Below are positions 48,842 to 59,950 of a DNA stretch of 64,000 nucleotides, one piece after another. Position 1 is the first letter of the stretch. Every line of letters starts with the position of its first letter. The notes under the pieces were generated by a model that worked only from the letters and a program-made list of their open reading frames with translations, did not search any database and was not told the origin of the DNA. Source of the DNA: Rhodocollybia butyracea (taxonomy: Eukaryota > Basidiomycota > Agaricomycetes > Agaricales > Omphalotaceae); NCBI GenBank assembly GCA_015501585.1, contig JADNRY010000299.1, positions 1 to 64,000 of the forward strand, read 5' to 3'. The translations under genes and the position numbers were made by a program.

Positions 48842-50218
48842 TCAGGTTCAAGTTGCGAAGGTCCTGACAGAATGTAAAAAAAGGGCTTAATATAACCATA
48901 TAAAGAAAGTGTCCACTTGTCAGACAAAAGTGAAGGGCAAGAAGGGAGTTGTGGCTTGCGTTTACTACTGCTATAGTCTGAACGAGATCATCTATGATTG
49001 GTGGCGCTAGGCGGGATCGACAATTGTTTCGATTGTCTCAAATATATACAGACAGATGACTTGAAACTCAGACAATGCATCGCCATACATAGCACATGAG
49101 GTATTGCCATCTGGCAAGCTCAGGTATCAAACCACTCAGAGGATCCTTAGCTCTACACTTAGCTATACATGATTAGAAAACCTAAAATGGAATGCATGCA
49201 ATGGTACATACCAGGGAATGGAATCACATCTCTGCCTGAATACTATCAAACATTTTTGACCAGGATATGCCTCTTTGTCAATAACAATCAAATTTCCATC
49301 TAATTAAGCAATCACACAGATTCACTTTCGTTGGACACGAAGTAGGCTCTAATAAGAGAGACGGATAAGCATGCTCATATATAAAGGGAAAGGAAAATTT
49401 ACTTTGTAATGCATCGGGAATGCGACAAAAGACCGCTTGCTGTTTACACTGAGCCTGATGGGAACAGAAAAATTGTTGGTTGGCTGGTTAGAAAAATAAA
49501 AGCTTAGCAGGAGAGGATGAACCCGGGACGAACATACAGAGATTGTCAAAGCAGAAAGGATCACATGAAAAACAGGTGACATTTCCTACAATTTGAATTT
49601 GGGTGGTACTGGGATATTTACTAAACAAAAAATTGTTCAACAAAAGATAAAGGCGTTGAAGTGAACTATGGTACAAATATTCATTGTTCGTAGATACATT
49701 TGGGCAGGGATTGGGTCAACCATTTATGCTATACCCCACCAAAACTCCGAAGGAAGTGGTTCAACAATGCCCTCAGCTTTCAGGAATTCAAAAAGGGCTT
49801 CTGCTTTGTTTATCGTCCCAATTAGACAGATGATTTCACCCCCATGCCATTTTAACCCCCGGCTTACTTTATAAATCCTTCCACCGCATTGCCGTTGTGA
49901 CTCAGTGTGATAGAACTGGAAAAGTTCTATCACACTCTGGAAAGATGGAATCTCACAAACAACAAGTTAGGAGGTTGGATTGCCTCGATTTAGTTGTCCG
50001 ATAAGCGCTCGGCGGAGAACAGGAATGAGTATCTTCTATGACTCATTAAGTATTCAAAATGTTAAGTATTCAAAACAAAGTGGAGTAGTGAAGATTTTCG
50101 TCAGCCATGGACAGTATGTAGGCAGAAAGTATGTCATTCAAGTTGCCAGTTATAGATATGTTTACGGACTTGCTCTCCATATGTAGACAAATCATTGAAA
50201 TTGTGAATTTTAATACAG
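48842..50218. other. No gene recognised
   Basis: Several short open frames on both strands lack domain or splice support. 49905-49932 contains a repeated TGATAGAACT / AGTTCTATCA inverted pair around GGAAA, a small hairpin. Confidence 0.5.
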
Positions 50219-51045
50219 AATGCTTGCAGCTCAAGGCTCGATACACCGCCTCTTCCTGACCTCCATAGGAGTGCTAACAGTCCATTTGGCGTCATCATCG
50301 ATGAAAGGTTTGTCGGCACAAGCACCTTTACCAGGCATTAGCATGAGAATATCTGGTGAACTGGATTCCAAATCTCTTCTTCTTTGCCAACACTTCCAAG
50401 CAGGCTAGGCGCGTGCAAAAAGAGGCCTGTTCGACTTGTGGAATGGCTTTGTGATGTCCACACTGACTTCACTGGTGTCACCTCCACCAGTATGGTCATA
50501 CTGTCAGCTATATGGACTTGCAACATCAATACAGTCCTGACTGGTTTTGACGGCGTCGCTTCTACCAACACAGTCACGGATGGTTCATGTTTGGTTGGTT
50601 TATCTTGTTTGCGTGGATGAGATTCTGACAGCCAAAAAGATGCAGTAGCAGCTGTCATGGCAGTAGGCACTTTGTTCTTGAATTTGAACCACATAGAGAC
50701 CTCTCGGGAGAGGACTCTGCCTTTATTTGACCCAAGACCAGTGTGTTTGGCTTTTTGTTTTCCTTCAGCCTCTTCAGCCAGTGAGACGGATAATGAGCGA
50801 GAACGCTCGCGCTGTAGTCTGGACCGTTGAAAATCCTGCTGAGATGGAGCATGTTTGAGCTCTCAGTTGAACGCAGTGGAAGTTGTGGAGAGAGCAGCTG
50901 ATGGATGTCGTGTAGGTGGATTGAATGGTCTGATTAGGCCATCCCTGGAATCATCCGATGCTCGTTGTGTCTCTCCAAACTGCTCATCTTCTTCATCTGA
51001 GAATGGTGAATTAGGAGAGACTTTGGACTGAAAAAGCACACAAGA
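50219..51045 (-). pseudogene. Unrecognised Pro/Ser-rich gene fragment
   Basis: A TTTTTCAG acceptor at about 51027 opens a frame with KVSPNSPFSDEEDEQFGE. It runs to a TGA near 50865 and then continues in the same frame through a basic stretch (RSRLQRERSRSLSVSL) to about 50338. Near the end VLVEATPSKPVRTV and ILVEVTPVKSVWT are an imperfect internal repeat. Neither the start nor the true end is clear. It may be the 3' part of the minus-strand gene at 54.2-54.9 kb, separated from it by the Harbinger insertion. Confidence 0.35.
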
Positions 51046-51453
51046 TTCTGGTAGGCTTAATTTGAATCTGTGATAGATTTTAGCTGCAGATTATATGCTG
51101 AAGATGGTGACTAACAAAGGTTCGATAGTGTTTTGACAAATGATTGTGCCCAGTCCAACTCGTTTTTCTCTTTTGTTGTTATACAAACGACTTTGTTCGA
51201 GTCTAAATCTCCCATTAGTTGCCATATGGAAAGCTTGTCCATGAAACCTTCTAGGCAATCTTAGGGCCTGTTCAGCAACAAAATCTGATCCGAGTTTTGG
51301 GATCTCGAAAAATATGAGATTGTTACTTTGATGTGACAAATTAGTTACTCCACGTAACTAAATTACGCCTGATTTGCGCACATCGCATCTTTTCTGCCAT
51401 TGAAAAGATATGGCTCGCGCAAATCAGGCATAACTTCTTTTGTCTTTTCATCC

Positions 51454-52549
51454 ATGACTGAAAATCCTCACGAGGAAGCAAAAGAGGCACTGAAAACCTC
51501 AGACGGACCCAAATCCTGGCCCAGAAAGCCCCCGAAGTCAAAACCGGCACAGTGGACTGATACAGACACCAAGGAATTCCTCGGATATCTATACACTGTT
51601 TGTTCAGAGATGGGTGAAGGTTACAGCTTCAAAGGGAAGACATTTTCAGCTGCTGCAGATTTCATGAAGGGTGTTACCACTGTTGGAGGGGACAAGGACA
51701 AGGAAGCATGTAGAGTCAAATGGCAGACTGTATGTGCATGAAAATATATTTTCAAGTCCATTTTCAGGTTTATCACTCTCTTTAGTGTAAAGAAAAGTAC
51801 AACATCATTGGAAAGATCAAGGAGCAGTCTGGTTGGGGTCCATGGAGTGACGAACATGGAGCAGGCATCACAGGTCTCACTGCTGAGGCTTGGGACAAGT
51901 TTGTTGGAAGGAATAAGACCGCCAAGCCTTTTCGTAACAAGGGCTGGATCTTTTTGCACGATGTAGAGAAGATCATGCCATACAAACTGAAGGGTACCAA
52001 TGTCTTTCATCCTTCAGGTGTAGCGGCTCAGCAGAGTGATGCAAAGGAGGATGCTTTTGAAAGCCAGGAGTGGGACTATGGGAAGTTGGATGACGATATG
52101 GAGAAGCTGGGGGATGAAGGTGTCAATGTTGAGGTATGGACACCTGCAATACCTATGAACCCCTACTTACTCCATGATTATAGTCTCCAGTCACTCCTCA
52201 CGGTCATATCTCTGTCTTGGTTTCACCTCCTCCTTCACCAAAGCCTTCAGCGTCTTCGCAGCCTCCTAAAACGCCAGCTCTGGTATCATTTAAACGATCA
52301 AGTGATAATATCTTTACCCCATCTTCCTCGAAAAAGGTCAAAGGCTCAGAAGTTCTTACTGGTCTTCTTGGAGCAGTTGCTGGGATGAATGATGTGATCC
52401 GTAATTTTCTTGCACCTCCTGCGCCATTTGCTGTACAATCTGACACTTCACTATTGCTCACACCGGCACGTCGTGCAAAAGCAGTGTCCTTGGTTGAGAA
52501 GGAGGATTTGGGTGTTGCAGAAGCGATGACGGGACAAGGCGGTGGTTGA
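51454..52549 (+). CDS. Harbinger MYB/SANT-like DNA-binding protein
   Basis: Three exons are seen: 51454-51729, 51788-52132 and about 52188-52549 (introns of about 55-60 nt). An ATG at 51400 in the same frame would add 18 residues. The N-terminal trihelix or MYB/SANT-like domain includes WTDTDTKEFLGYLYTV and the second-exon AWDKFVGRNKTAKPFRNKGW. An acidic stretch and a Ser/Pro-rich part follow, then LTGLLGAVAGMNDVIRNF near the C-terminus. In this superfamily the partner protein binds the element ends and helps import the transposase. I see no stop or frameshift, so this gene may be intact. It converges on the transposase gene with about 120 bp between the two stops. Confidence 0.8.
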
Positions 52550-52667
52550 TACATACACTAGTTTTTTGAATCCTTTGATGCGGCGAGCATATATTGATAA
52601 TGTTTTGACTCAGGAGCGGAGTGTGTAGTAGATTCTCAGTAGATTCTAGCTAGTGTTACTGTAGCTA

Positions 52668-54020
52668 CTACATATCAATGTTGTCCGATAAACCTACTTT
52701 TGCTAGCCACTCCTGATACTGAATCCACATCTTTTCTGCAATTTGATCACGTAACTTTTCTGCCTTTTCTTTCTCCTCTCTGGAGGGGGCGCCCTCTGCA
52801 AGTCTTCCATAGATGTCCCTTGTATAATCCGCAGCACTGGGTTCATCATCAACCACTCCTGGATCATTGAGAAAATCCTCAATATCAGAAGGATCAAACT
52901 GAAGGATGAAGTTGTGCAAAGCTGCAAGAGCAGGAGGAATACGAGCTTGAATAGCCAAGTCAAAGGCGGCTGGACGGTTCAAAACCTCCCAGCGTGCCTT
53001 GACAACACCAAAGATACGTTCAACTGCATTTTGTACTACAGCATGTCGCAGGTTAAATAATTCTTGCTGATTGACAGGTCTACTTTAAAGTCAGCTTCAA
53101 CAGTCTCAGTAATATTTAGAGCACAAACCGTTTATCTGCCCTTTCCCATTCTTTTAAATGATAGCGCACACCCGAATAAGGAAGAATCAAGGTGCTACAA
53201 GATCCAAATCCTGCATCAGCCAGATATTAGCGTCCTTCTGGAACTGGCAAGTCAGTCACCTGAGAATCAACAAACATTGTTGCATCTGCAGTTGAACCAT
53301 CCCAGCCAGCTACAAAATACAAAAAGTGGAGGTTGAATGAACAGACAGCAAGGCAGTTCTGTGACATGAAGCCTTTGCAGTTCCGTGCAAGATCACGCTC
53401 TTTAGCGCTAGGCATACAGTGAATGTGTGTACCATCTACTGCCCCCAATGCCCCTTCAAAGAAAGGGAAAAACTTTGGATTGTGTAGGATAAAATCGGGA
53501 ACGGGACTGTCAGCAGTTGGCAACTGGACATATAGAGTATAGAATGGTGGAGATGAGAGTTTGTTGAGCACTTCACAGAAGTATCTGCCAATATAATGTA
53601 AGAACTACCAGGGAAGTAAATGAACTACTCATACTTGGAGACAGTGGCATTGGCACGTTGAAACCATTTGCCGACATGGCACACAGAAAGTCCAGTAACA
53701 CACATGTACAGGAAGATAGCAACCTGCTCCTCGAGACTGACATACCTTGTCTGCTCCATGCCCAATGCTCTGAGTTGTTCAACTAGGGCAATAAAAACAT
53801 GTAAGCGGACCCCCAGTTCACTCCAAATCCGGTCAGGATGGCCATGGGCAAGCTCTTTTACCCAAGCAAGTCCTGTCATTTGAGAGTTGTGATATTCTTG
53901 CTTCCAATAGTTAGGTGCAGCATAGACAGTGACAACAACAGTAATGACATTGACAAGAAAAGCATAGGCAACTACCAATTTCTTCAACTGGTCAATAAGA
54001 ATGTGTGGGGGAGGAGGCAT
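52668..54020 (-). pseudogene. Harbinger DDE transposase with one in-frame stop
   Basis: The ATG is at 54020. Exon 1 runs to about 53626; exon 2 contains GALGAVDGTHIHC (first Asp) and AGWDGSTADATMF (second). Then PVPEGR is followed by TAA at 53227-53229, and YLADAGFGS and GVRYHLKEWERADK follow in the same frame. A last exon carries ELFNLRHA and AVERIFGVVKARWEV and ends with the stop at 52668-52670. Relatives usually read an aromatic residue before YLADAGF, so TAA in place of a Tyr codon is a one-base change. No other disablement is apparent. The element looks recently inactivated, or the stop is an assembly or sequencing artefact. Confidence 0.85.
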
Positions 54021-54163
54021 GTTATCGTCGAAATCGTCGAAAATTGTATCAATTCACGCGGATAAACTTTGACAGTCACGCAAAATCACGCTATAATATA
54101 TTAGGGAATTTGAGTTTTGAAACTCGCGCAAACTCGGATCAGATCCCGCTGCTGAACAGGCCC

Positions 54164-54882
54164 TTAGGGAGTTGCAACAGGAGCAATCTTCTTTTGTGGT
54201 CTCTTCCTACACTTTATGGATGACATTTCAGGAGATTCCGGGTGTGAAGGCTGTGGTCCAGGAAGCGAAAGGATGAGAAAGTAGAGCAATATTTGTATTT
54301 GAGCCCTATACCGACATACATTCAGTGTATGTTAGAAATAGGTAAAGCGACTTACTTGTGTTGTCCCATTCTCCTTATCCATCTAAGCCTCCAATCATTA
54401 TTCATCCAAATGGGAGTTTCTATGAGGTGACTGCTATGAGCACCATTCTCTGAGCTGTTGGAGCGTGTCCATTCGCATTTGGCTTGGTCCTCAACATTGC
54501 TCTTCACCTGGCTCAATGCAAACCACATCATTGTTTCCTCAATCTCTCCAGCACCGCCATTGTTATCAAGAATTTCTGGTAGTTTGATGTGATACTTATT
54601 TGCAGAAGCACGTGCAGTGAGGGAGAGGATGAAGCATCTGCCGAGGTTGATGCGACTTGACAAATTCAAGGGCATTATGGACTGGAAAGCAGTCAGTAAC
54701 CGACATCGACTAGATTCAAGCAAATTTACCTCTGGAAGCCACAAAAATTGAGGGTAAGTTCTGACAACAAACTGGTCGGGAGTTTCACTGTTTAAATCAG
54801 TGAATGGGAAGCTTTGGTTCAAATTGGTTTCTTGAGATGACAACCATTTGATTGGTGGTTTTAGGTCGAGAACATAGGGCAA
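54164..54882 (-). CDS. Unrecognised protein ending at the Harbinger site
   Basis: The main exon reads 54882-54352, probably with a 48-nt intron (GTAAATTT..TTTCCAG near 54731-54684). A GTAAGT donor near 54354 joins an acceptor TATAG near 54312. The final exon encodes PGPQPSHPESPEMSSIKCRKR then a basic PQKK tail and stops at TAA 54164-54166. That TAA is the complement of the TTA target duplicated by the Harbinger element, so the coding sequence ends exactly at the transposon. Frames further upstream (to about 54979, LLGPCALLNDRQWPLYI) suggest the 5' end is longer or shifted. No domain is recognised. Confidence 0.45.
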
Positions 54883-55233
54883 GCCAGATAATATATAGTG
54901 GCCATTGGCGGTCGTTTAAGAGTGCACACGGGCCAAGTAGTCCGCAGATATCATCAAACATAGGCACTAAACCTATCATCTTACAACAACCTTGTTATCT
55001 ATTTACTTTTATTGTTACGGTCGATTTGCTCCGCTTCCCAATTCAACTTCTCCCTCAGCCAATCCTCCTGTTCTACAAAACTCAGCGGTAAACTTTCACC
55101 TAGTCCAAAAAAGACAAAGAGCCCCCACTTCCATCTGAACGGATTGACGACCACACAGAAAACATACCAGAACAAAAGTTTGGAATATGTAAAGAAATTG
55201 AGGTTATATTATCAACAATTTCTTCACAACTAG

Positions 55234-55500
55234 GATAGCCAGTTTTCCATTGAACAGTTGGGAAGAAACGGTACATTAGACTGTGGATCTGGAGTCCAGA
55301 TGTATTATTGACACCTAAGTAGTAAACTTGAGCTTGACATCACTGCAAGATAACTTATGCGCCCAGATACCGCCCAGCTGGTTGCATTCCCCAGCTTCTC
55401 AGAATGAATATGATACATTCCAGCTGTAACTTAATGTCATGCCAGAAGTGAGCAGCAAAACAGTAGAAAAAACTTAAGAGTAGATCCCGATAACAGCCGC
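55234..55500. other. No gene recognised
   Basis: Nothing supported between a short open frame ending at 55233 and the tRNA-like sequence. Confidence 0.45.
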
Positions 55501-55502
55501 AG

Positions 55503-55589
55503 CACCCAAACTGGGAGTTGAACCCATGTCAGTCCACAACCCATTTGCATGAACCGCCATGAACCGCCTAACCACTCAGCCATCTGGGC
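55503..55589 (-). tRNA. tRNA-like sequence or tRNA-derived repeat
   Basis: On the minus strand GCCCAGA pairs with TTTGGGT to make a 7-bp acceptor-like stem with G-U pairs. TGGCTGAGTGGTTAGG fits the A box and GGGTTCAACTCCC the B box and T arm. The middle contains a direct duplication of GGCGGTTCAT and no good anticodon arm. I therefore favour a pseudogene or a tRNA-derived short element over a working tRNA. Confidence 0.4.
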
Positions 55590-56374
55590 AACGACGGTAC
55601 AGGCAATGAGATAGGTTCTTTTACCTACCTATCTCAGGCATGTTCCATGGTTGCCGGTTGTTCCTTTGGATGTACCCGATTCTGATTACTCGAAGGTTGA
55701 CCCATGAGGAATTGCAAGAGTAGAGAGCGTCTTTTGTGCCATAAAGAGGGAATCAGGAGGAGGATCTATAATGTTTTAGATTAACACGAGCAGGGAAAAT
55801 TCAATATTCAACTGCGATATTCTATAGATGGACAGGAAGGCCTGAAGATTCATCAACGACAGTCATTTGCTACCGCTGATTTGTGCTGGAACTCCACTAG
55901 TTGAGCTTGAGCTTGAGTTTGTTTGCATCCTGGAATCTTCTTAGTAACCAAAAAACAGGGAAAAAGACGCATGTAAACAACATTGCTCTTGGCACTAGTG
56001 TCTTCACATCTCCATTGTTGATGTTTATTGGTTTGCTAGTTTGAGTATTGTGTCATCAACAACTTCAAGGTATTTGTTATCGACATCACGCCTAGTTTTT
56101 CCTAAGTGGAATGAGAATTGCGGTAACAAAGCAAAGTGAAAAACATGTACTTTTTTTACAGTGCTAGTCACAGACATGTGTTTCTCTGAGTCAATTAAGG
56201 ACTTGATTAAGGATATTCCTTTGCCTCAACAAGAAATCTATATTTACGATATCAGTTATTTTTTCTGGATCTCTTTCTGTTGCTAAGGGACACATTACTT
56301 TTTCTTGAAAGTTCTTGTACTTGTACTGTTATAAAGATCAAAGTCACTGTCTTTTGTCAGACAGAAAACTACTC
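55590..56374. other. No gene recognised
   Basis: Featureless, with low-complexity patches (GAGCTTGAGCTTGAG near 55900). It precedes the Cys-motif gene and probably includes its promoter. Confidence 0.45.
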
Positions 56375-57509
56375 ATGGATCACTGTGTCTGCGCAGGTGG
56401 CTTGACATCTGGCCAAACATTTGAACAGCAATGGACATCTGCTGGGGTTCCCTTATCTCACTACAGACACCTGTCTTACTATGGACAGAATCTAATGTGC
56501 CAGCCACAAACTTCAGTGAGCACTGATGCGCCGGAACAGTCCACTGTTTGGCAGGAAAGTTGGGTGGCTCGTGACACAGAGAATGCGGAGACTATTGAAA
56601 ATTCAAAGGCCCATGAGATCAGCGATAACTTATTGAAGGAGTTCCATAAAATCTACAGAGGACCGGGAACAAAAACCAAAAAACGAGAGCTGAATCAAAA
56701 GTACCATAATCTTGTTTGTATTTGAAATATTTTGGCAGACCCATTTACTGATAGTTCCAACCAGGCGTGCGATCGATGCTACCACAAAGGAATAGAATGC
56801 ACCTACTCGATGGGGTGTACGAAGAGGGACTTTCTGAAGAGAATGCGAGTTCAAGAGAGGATGAACATCAATGACTCTGAATATGCTGCCCTTTACAATG
56901 CCTCTGGTTTCGGTCCGCAAAAAAGCCTACATGCTGCGGAACAGCAAGTGAGCCAAAGGTTGAAGAAGCTCCGTGACAAGGACAATGAAATCTTCAACAG
57001 GGAGGAGAAAATAAGGGATGACGAGGAGAGGCTCAGAATCCAAGAGGAGAGACTCTGCATCGAAAAAGAGAGACTCCAGTCCAAGGAGGAGGCTCTCTGC
57101 ATCAGGGAAGAGAACCTCAAATTTGGGGAAGAGCATCTTCAGCGTTTCGCCCCCATGTTTACTGGCTCCAAGGAGCAGCGAGTACACTCTTATGTGGGAA
57201 TCGAAGATACACCCTCTCCCTCCTCCCAAGATTCTGCTTTGCACGGCTCCTCTAGTATTATGCACCCCATGAATTTGAACTTTCCTACAACATTTTCTAC
57301 TGGTCTCATTCCTCCGGCATCATTATCGTTTGAATTTGAAGAGTCCTTTTTGCCCACTCCTTTAGCAGAGGGCCATCTGCGGCTGCCATTGGTAAATACA
57401 TGTACCCTTGCAATCCAATTTGATCACTCAACATACTTACTAGCCTCCATCATTCATTGCACCAATCGGCAAAACTTGGGCTGATTCAAGCATGCCTGGG
57501 ATGCGTTGA
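56375..57509 (+). CDS. Cys-motif coiled-coil protein, function unknown
   Basis: The first exon starts at the ATG at 56375 and runs to about 56700, followed by a short intron ending at TTTTGGCAG (about 56738). I could not make the phase fit exactly. The second exon encodes ACDRCYHKGIECTYS, a C-x2-C-x6-C cluster resembling half of a fungal Zn2Cys6 finger. A long heptad-rich coil follows (DDEERLRIQEERLCIEKERL and similar repeats), then a Ser/Pro-rich tail. A 52-nt intron (57392-57443) leads to the last exon, with stop TGA at 57507-57509. The architecture (Cys cluster, coiled coil, low-complexity tail) is like the 10-12 and 19-21 kb pair, but sequence similarity is weak. Confidence 0.6.
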
Positions 57510-58059
57510 TCAGCAGATGTCAAAGTCGAATACCACTGTCAAATACCACTGTCATATAGCATGTCTCATTACTCCTCTCTCTTCTGGTGTGTAAAGGGTT
57601 CTGAATGTGGGACGTGGGTTGTTCGTTTTTCTTTTTTGCTCAGCTTGTACTTGTACCCCTCACGCTTCATTGAATCTGAAATTTGCTAGCCTGCTAGTGT
57701 ATGAATCATTCTAAGGGAAAAACAGATAGCATTGAAGCTACTGCAAAGTGGAACAGCGAGCCCAAAGCAAATACAAAGCTTCTTAGCAACATTTAGCTAG
57801 ATATCCGGACACTGCCAAGATGTACTCAGTAGAGTTGGGAGGGAAGATTGTGGGACAACATCCCGGCTCAGGCCAATCTCATTGTAGCAAAAGCGATTCA
57901 CCATGATAGCCAAGTTGTTGACCCATCTTGAGGTGTTATACCAAATGAAAGTGGCAGAAGCATACTAGTTTGTCACCATGCGGACGAATCGCACAACTCA
58001 CGCAGCGCCACTTTCATTGACTCCTTGTACTACCAAAAAATATGTAAATGAGGAAGAAT
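57510..58059. other. No gene recognised
   Basis: Convergent intergenic space between a plus-strand gene and a minus-strand pseudogene; nothing specific seen. Confidence 0.45.
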
Positions 58060-59105
58060 TGGATATAATGACGAAGCACTCACATTCGTTATGATTAAGT
58101 TCTTCTCCATACATATCTAGAATGTCATGCTTTGAGCCTACTGGCTCTTCATATTGAGCAGCAGAAGTGAAAATCATTAATTGGAATGAATGCGCAACCC
58201 CAGTTTGTAAGTCCTTGGGCCTTCCACTCTCAACTTAGCAAAACCCGTAAACCAAAATAAGAATTGTACCTCAGCAGTGCGACACCACTTTTGCACACCC
58301 AGTTCATCTTCTGAGGTCAAGGTCCTGGTTTTGGTGTGCACACACTGAGTATCCTGAAAAAGGAACTTGCAGGCGAACCAAGTGCCGAGTCCATGAGTTC
58401 TCGGGGATTTGGAGCACCACCTATTGACGAGATATTTTACAACATCATCTACCCATCATTGAACACCGAGTGTTTCGAAACTTTGGCGAGGAAATTGCAA
58501 TAGCACTACTTTGCCATGCTTCACCGCCTGCAATCACATTAAAACTTGAACATGGCATGACCCAAAAAATATGTGTACCGTCATCATTGACCTAAGAGTT
58601 TCCGACGTTTCATCAGGATAGGCATCCAATATATGGAACAGGGCAATCTCCATGGACAATATAATTTCGGGAAAGTATTGGCGCAGGTGATAAAGATTGC
58701 GTAGGATAGTAGGTTCTCGTGCTGATAGAGGCAAGCGGTAAAGTTCCTCTGGATGATGGGGAGACAACAGAGGAGATCCTCCAAGCCACGCAATCGTTTG
58801 AGTCGAAGCTGAGATTGCTGGTAGAAATTTCTCTTCTGTTGTTGTAAAAGTGGACCAAACACCTGAGCACCGTTTGTCGTGATATCATTCGAGGCAGATA
58901 GAACATCGGTAGACAAGGACGGATCTAGCAGTGACAATGTGAAATTAGCATCGACAGCTCTTTGAGGTGTTTGGCAGTGGGATTTTGCATCTGTCCAAAG
59001 GGGGAGTCTGAGACAGTGCACCTTTGTGGTTTGTCTGTTTGTCCGGCAGGAAGCTCTGAGATGTAGCGACAGAAGTTCATTACTTTGAGTCATAAATTCA
59101 GCCAC
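58060..59105 (-). pseudogene. Divergent third Ulp1-like protease pseudogene
   Basis: The N-terminal part (59105-58534) matches the other two copies loosely: LRNLYHLRQYFPEIILSMEI and ILDAYPDETSETLRSM align with their LCNLKTLRGCISRKRIAIEN and LDEYPEEAEARLRVL. A second block (about 58455-58270) encodes VDDVVKYLVNRWCSKSPRTH and VQKWCRTAE, parallel to INDEVVNYFVGKWC. The catalytic-His exon is reduced to FIPINDFHFCC with stops after it, and no nucleophile Cys motif follows. It is an old, dead copy. It sits beside a coiled-coil gene rather than a FunK1 gene. Confidence 0.65.
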
Positions 59106-59950
59106 CGCTAATACCTCCGAGTATTTAACTCTGAATTATGGAATGTCCTTCATTTTCATTGTCTCATGATGTCCCGACAAGCAAGAACCCTGCCTCTCAA
59201 AGCGAGTCGAAGGAAACGTAGGATGAAGGGTGAGTCCTGATGCCAATCCAGCACTTCTGTATACGGACGCCTTGGACTAAAACCTTCCTGTCGGTTAATG
59301 ATAGGAAGACGAGAGAATTTTATTGCACAGCAAACTGAGGGTTATTTCCAAACGCAACATATGGCAGAGCTCCCCTTTCTTTGTAGAATGAGGGTTCAAT
59401 ACACCAAAAGTCGAGTTCCCGAATATACGCAGACTAACGGACATTTGCAGCAGCTTTTACCAAACATCGAACAACCAAAGGGAGCCTGCACAGCTGGTAA
59501 GCCAGCCAATTACTTTGCTCGTGCACTCACCTTACATCAATAGATATACCAAACAGTGCACCAAATATACCAAACGTACGATATCCTCATGCAGGAAACC
59601 TTTTGACGCGACAGATGGCATACTGTGACCTCGCAGAGGTATTTCCCTAATACTTAAGCCTCAGTTACAATTGTCAAATGAATGAAAGCACATACTGATC
59701 ATTTGTGAAAAGTTCTATACTAGTGCCTATAGGTTGGCAGTAGCTGAATTCAACAGCCTTGCACCAGGCCGGATATATATCAAATGACCCCCACGGTTTT
59801 GTCAGTTAGCGTCTTCCAGACTTGGTGCTCAGCGCTCAGTACTCAGTACTCAGTAGAGAGAAGGATGAATCATGGCTTGTGGTGGTAACAAAGATATCTT
59901 ATCTAATTTAAGCGTCCAGTTTCAATTTCAGTGGATGACACAAAACTGAC
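59106..59950. other. No gene recognised
   Basis: A plus-strand open frame (59298-59543) has no domain or splice support. CAGTACTCAGTACTCAGTA is repeated near 59835-59855. This is where the N-terminal part of a Plavaka gene would be expected, but I do not see it. Confidence 0.4.

Larger units (their letters stand above)
51264..54163. mobile_element. Full-length PIF/Harbinger transposon, 2.9 kb
   Basis: The ends are GGGCCTGTTCAGCA inverted and perfect for 14 bp, extending to about 34 bp with four mismatches. The target duplication is TTA on both sides (51261-51263 and 54164-54166), as usual for PIF/Harbinger. Inside, two genes converge: a MYB/SANT-like protein on the plus strand and a DDE transposase on the minus strand, the standard two-gene layout. 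Confidence 0.95.

Noticed and set aside
56893..57272. Long frames on both strands over the coiled-coil gene
   Set aside because: Shadows of the heptad-rich plus-strand exon; the plus frame has the Cys motif and the intron at 57392.
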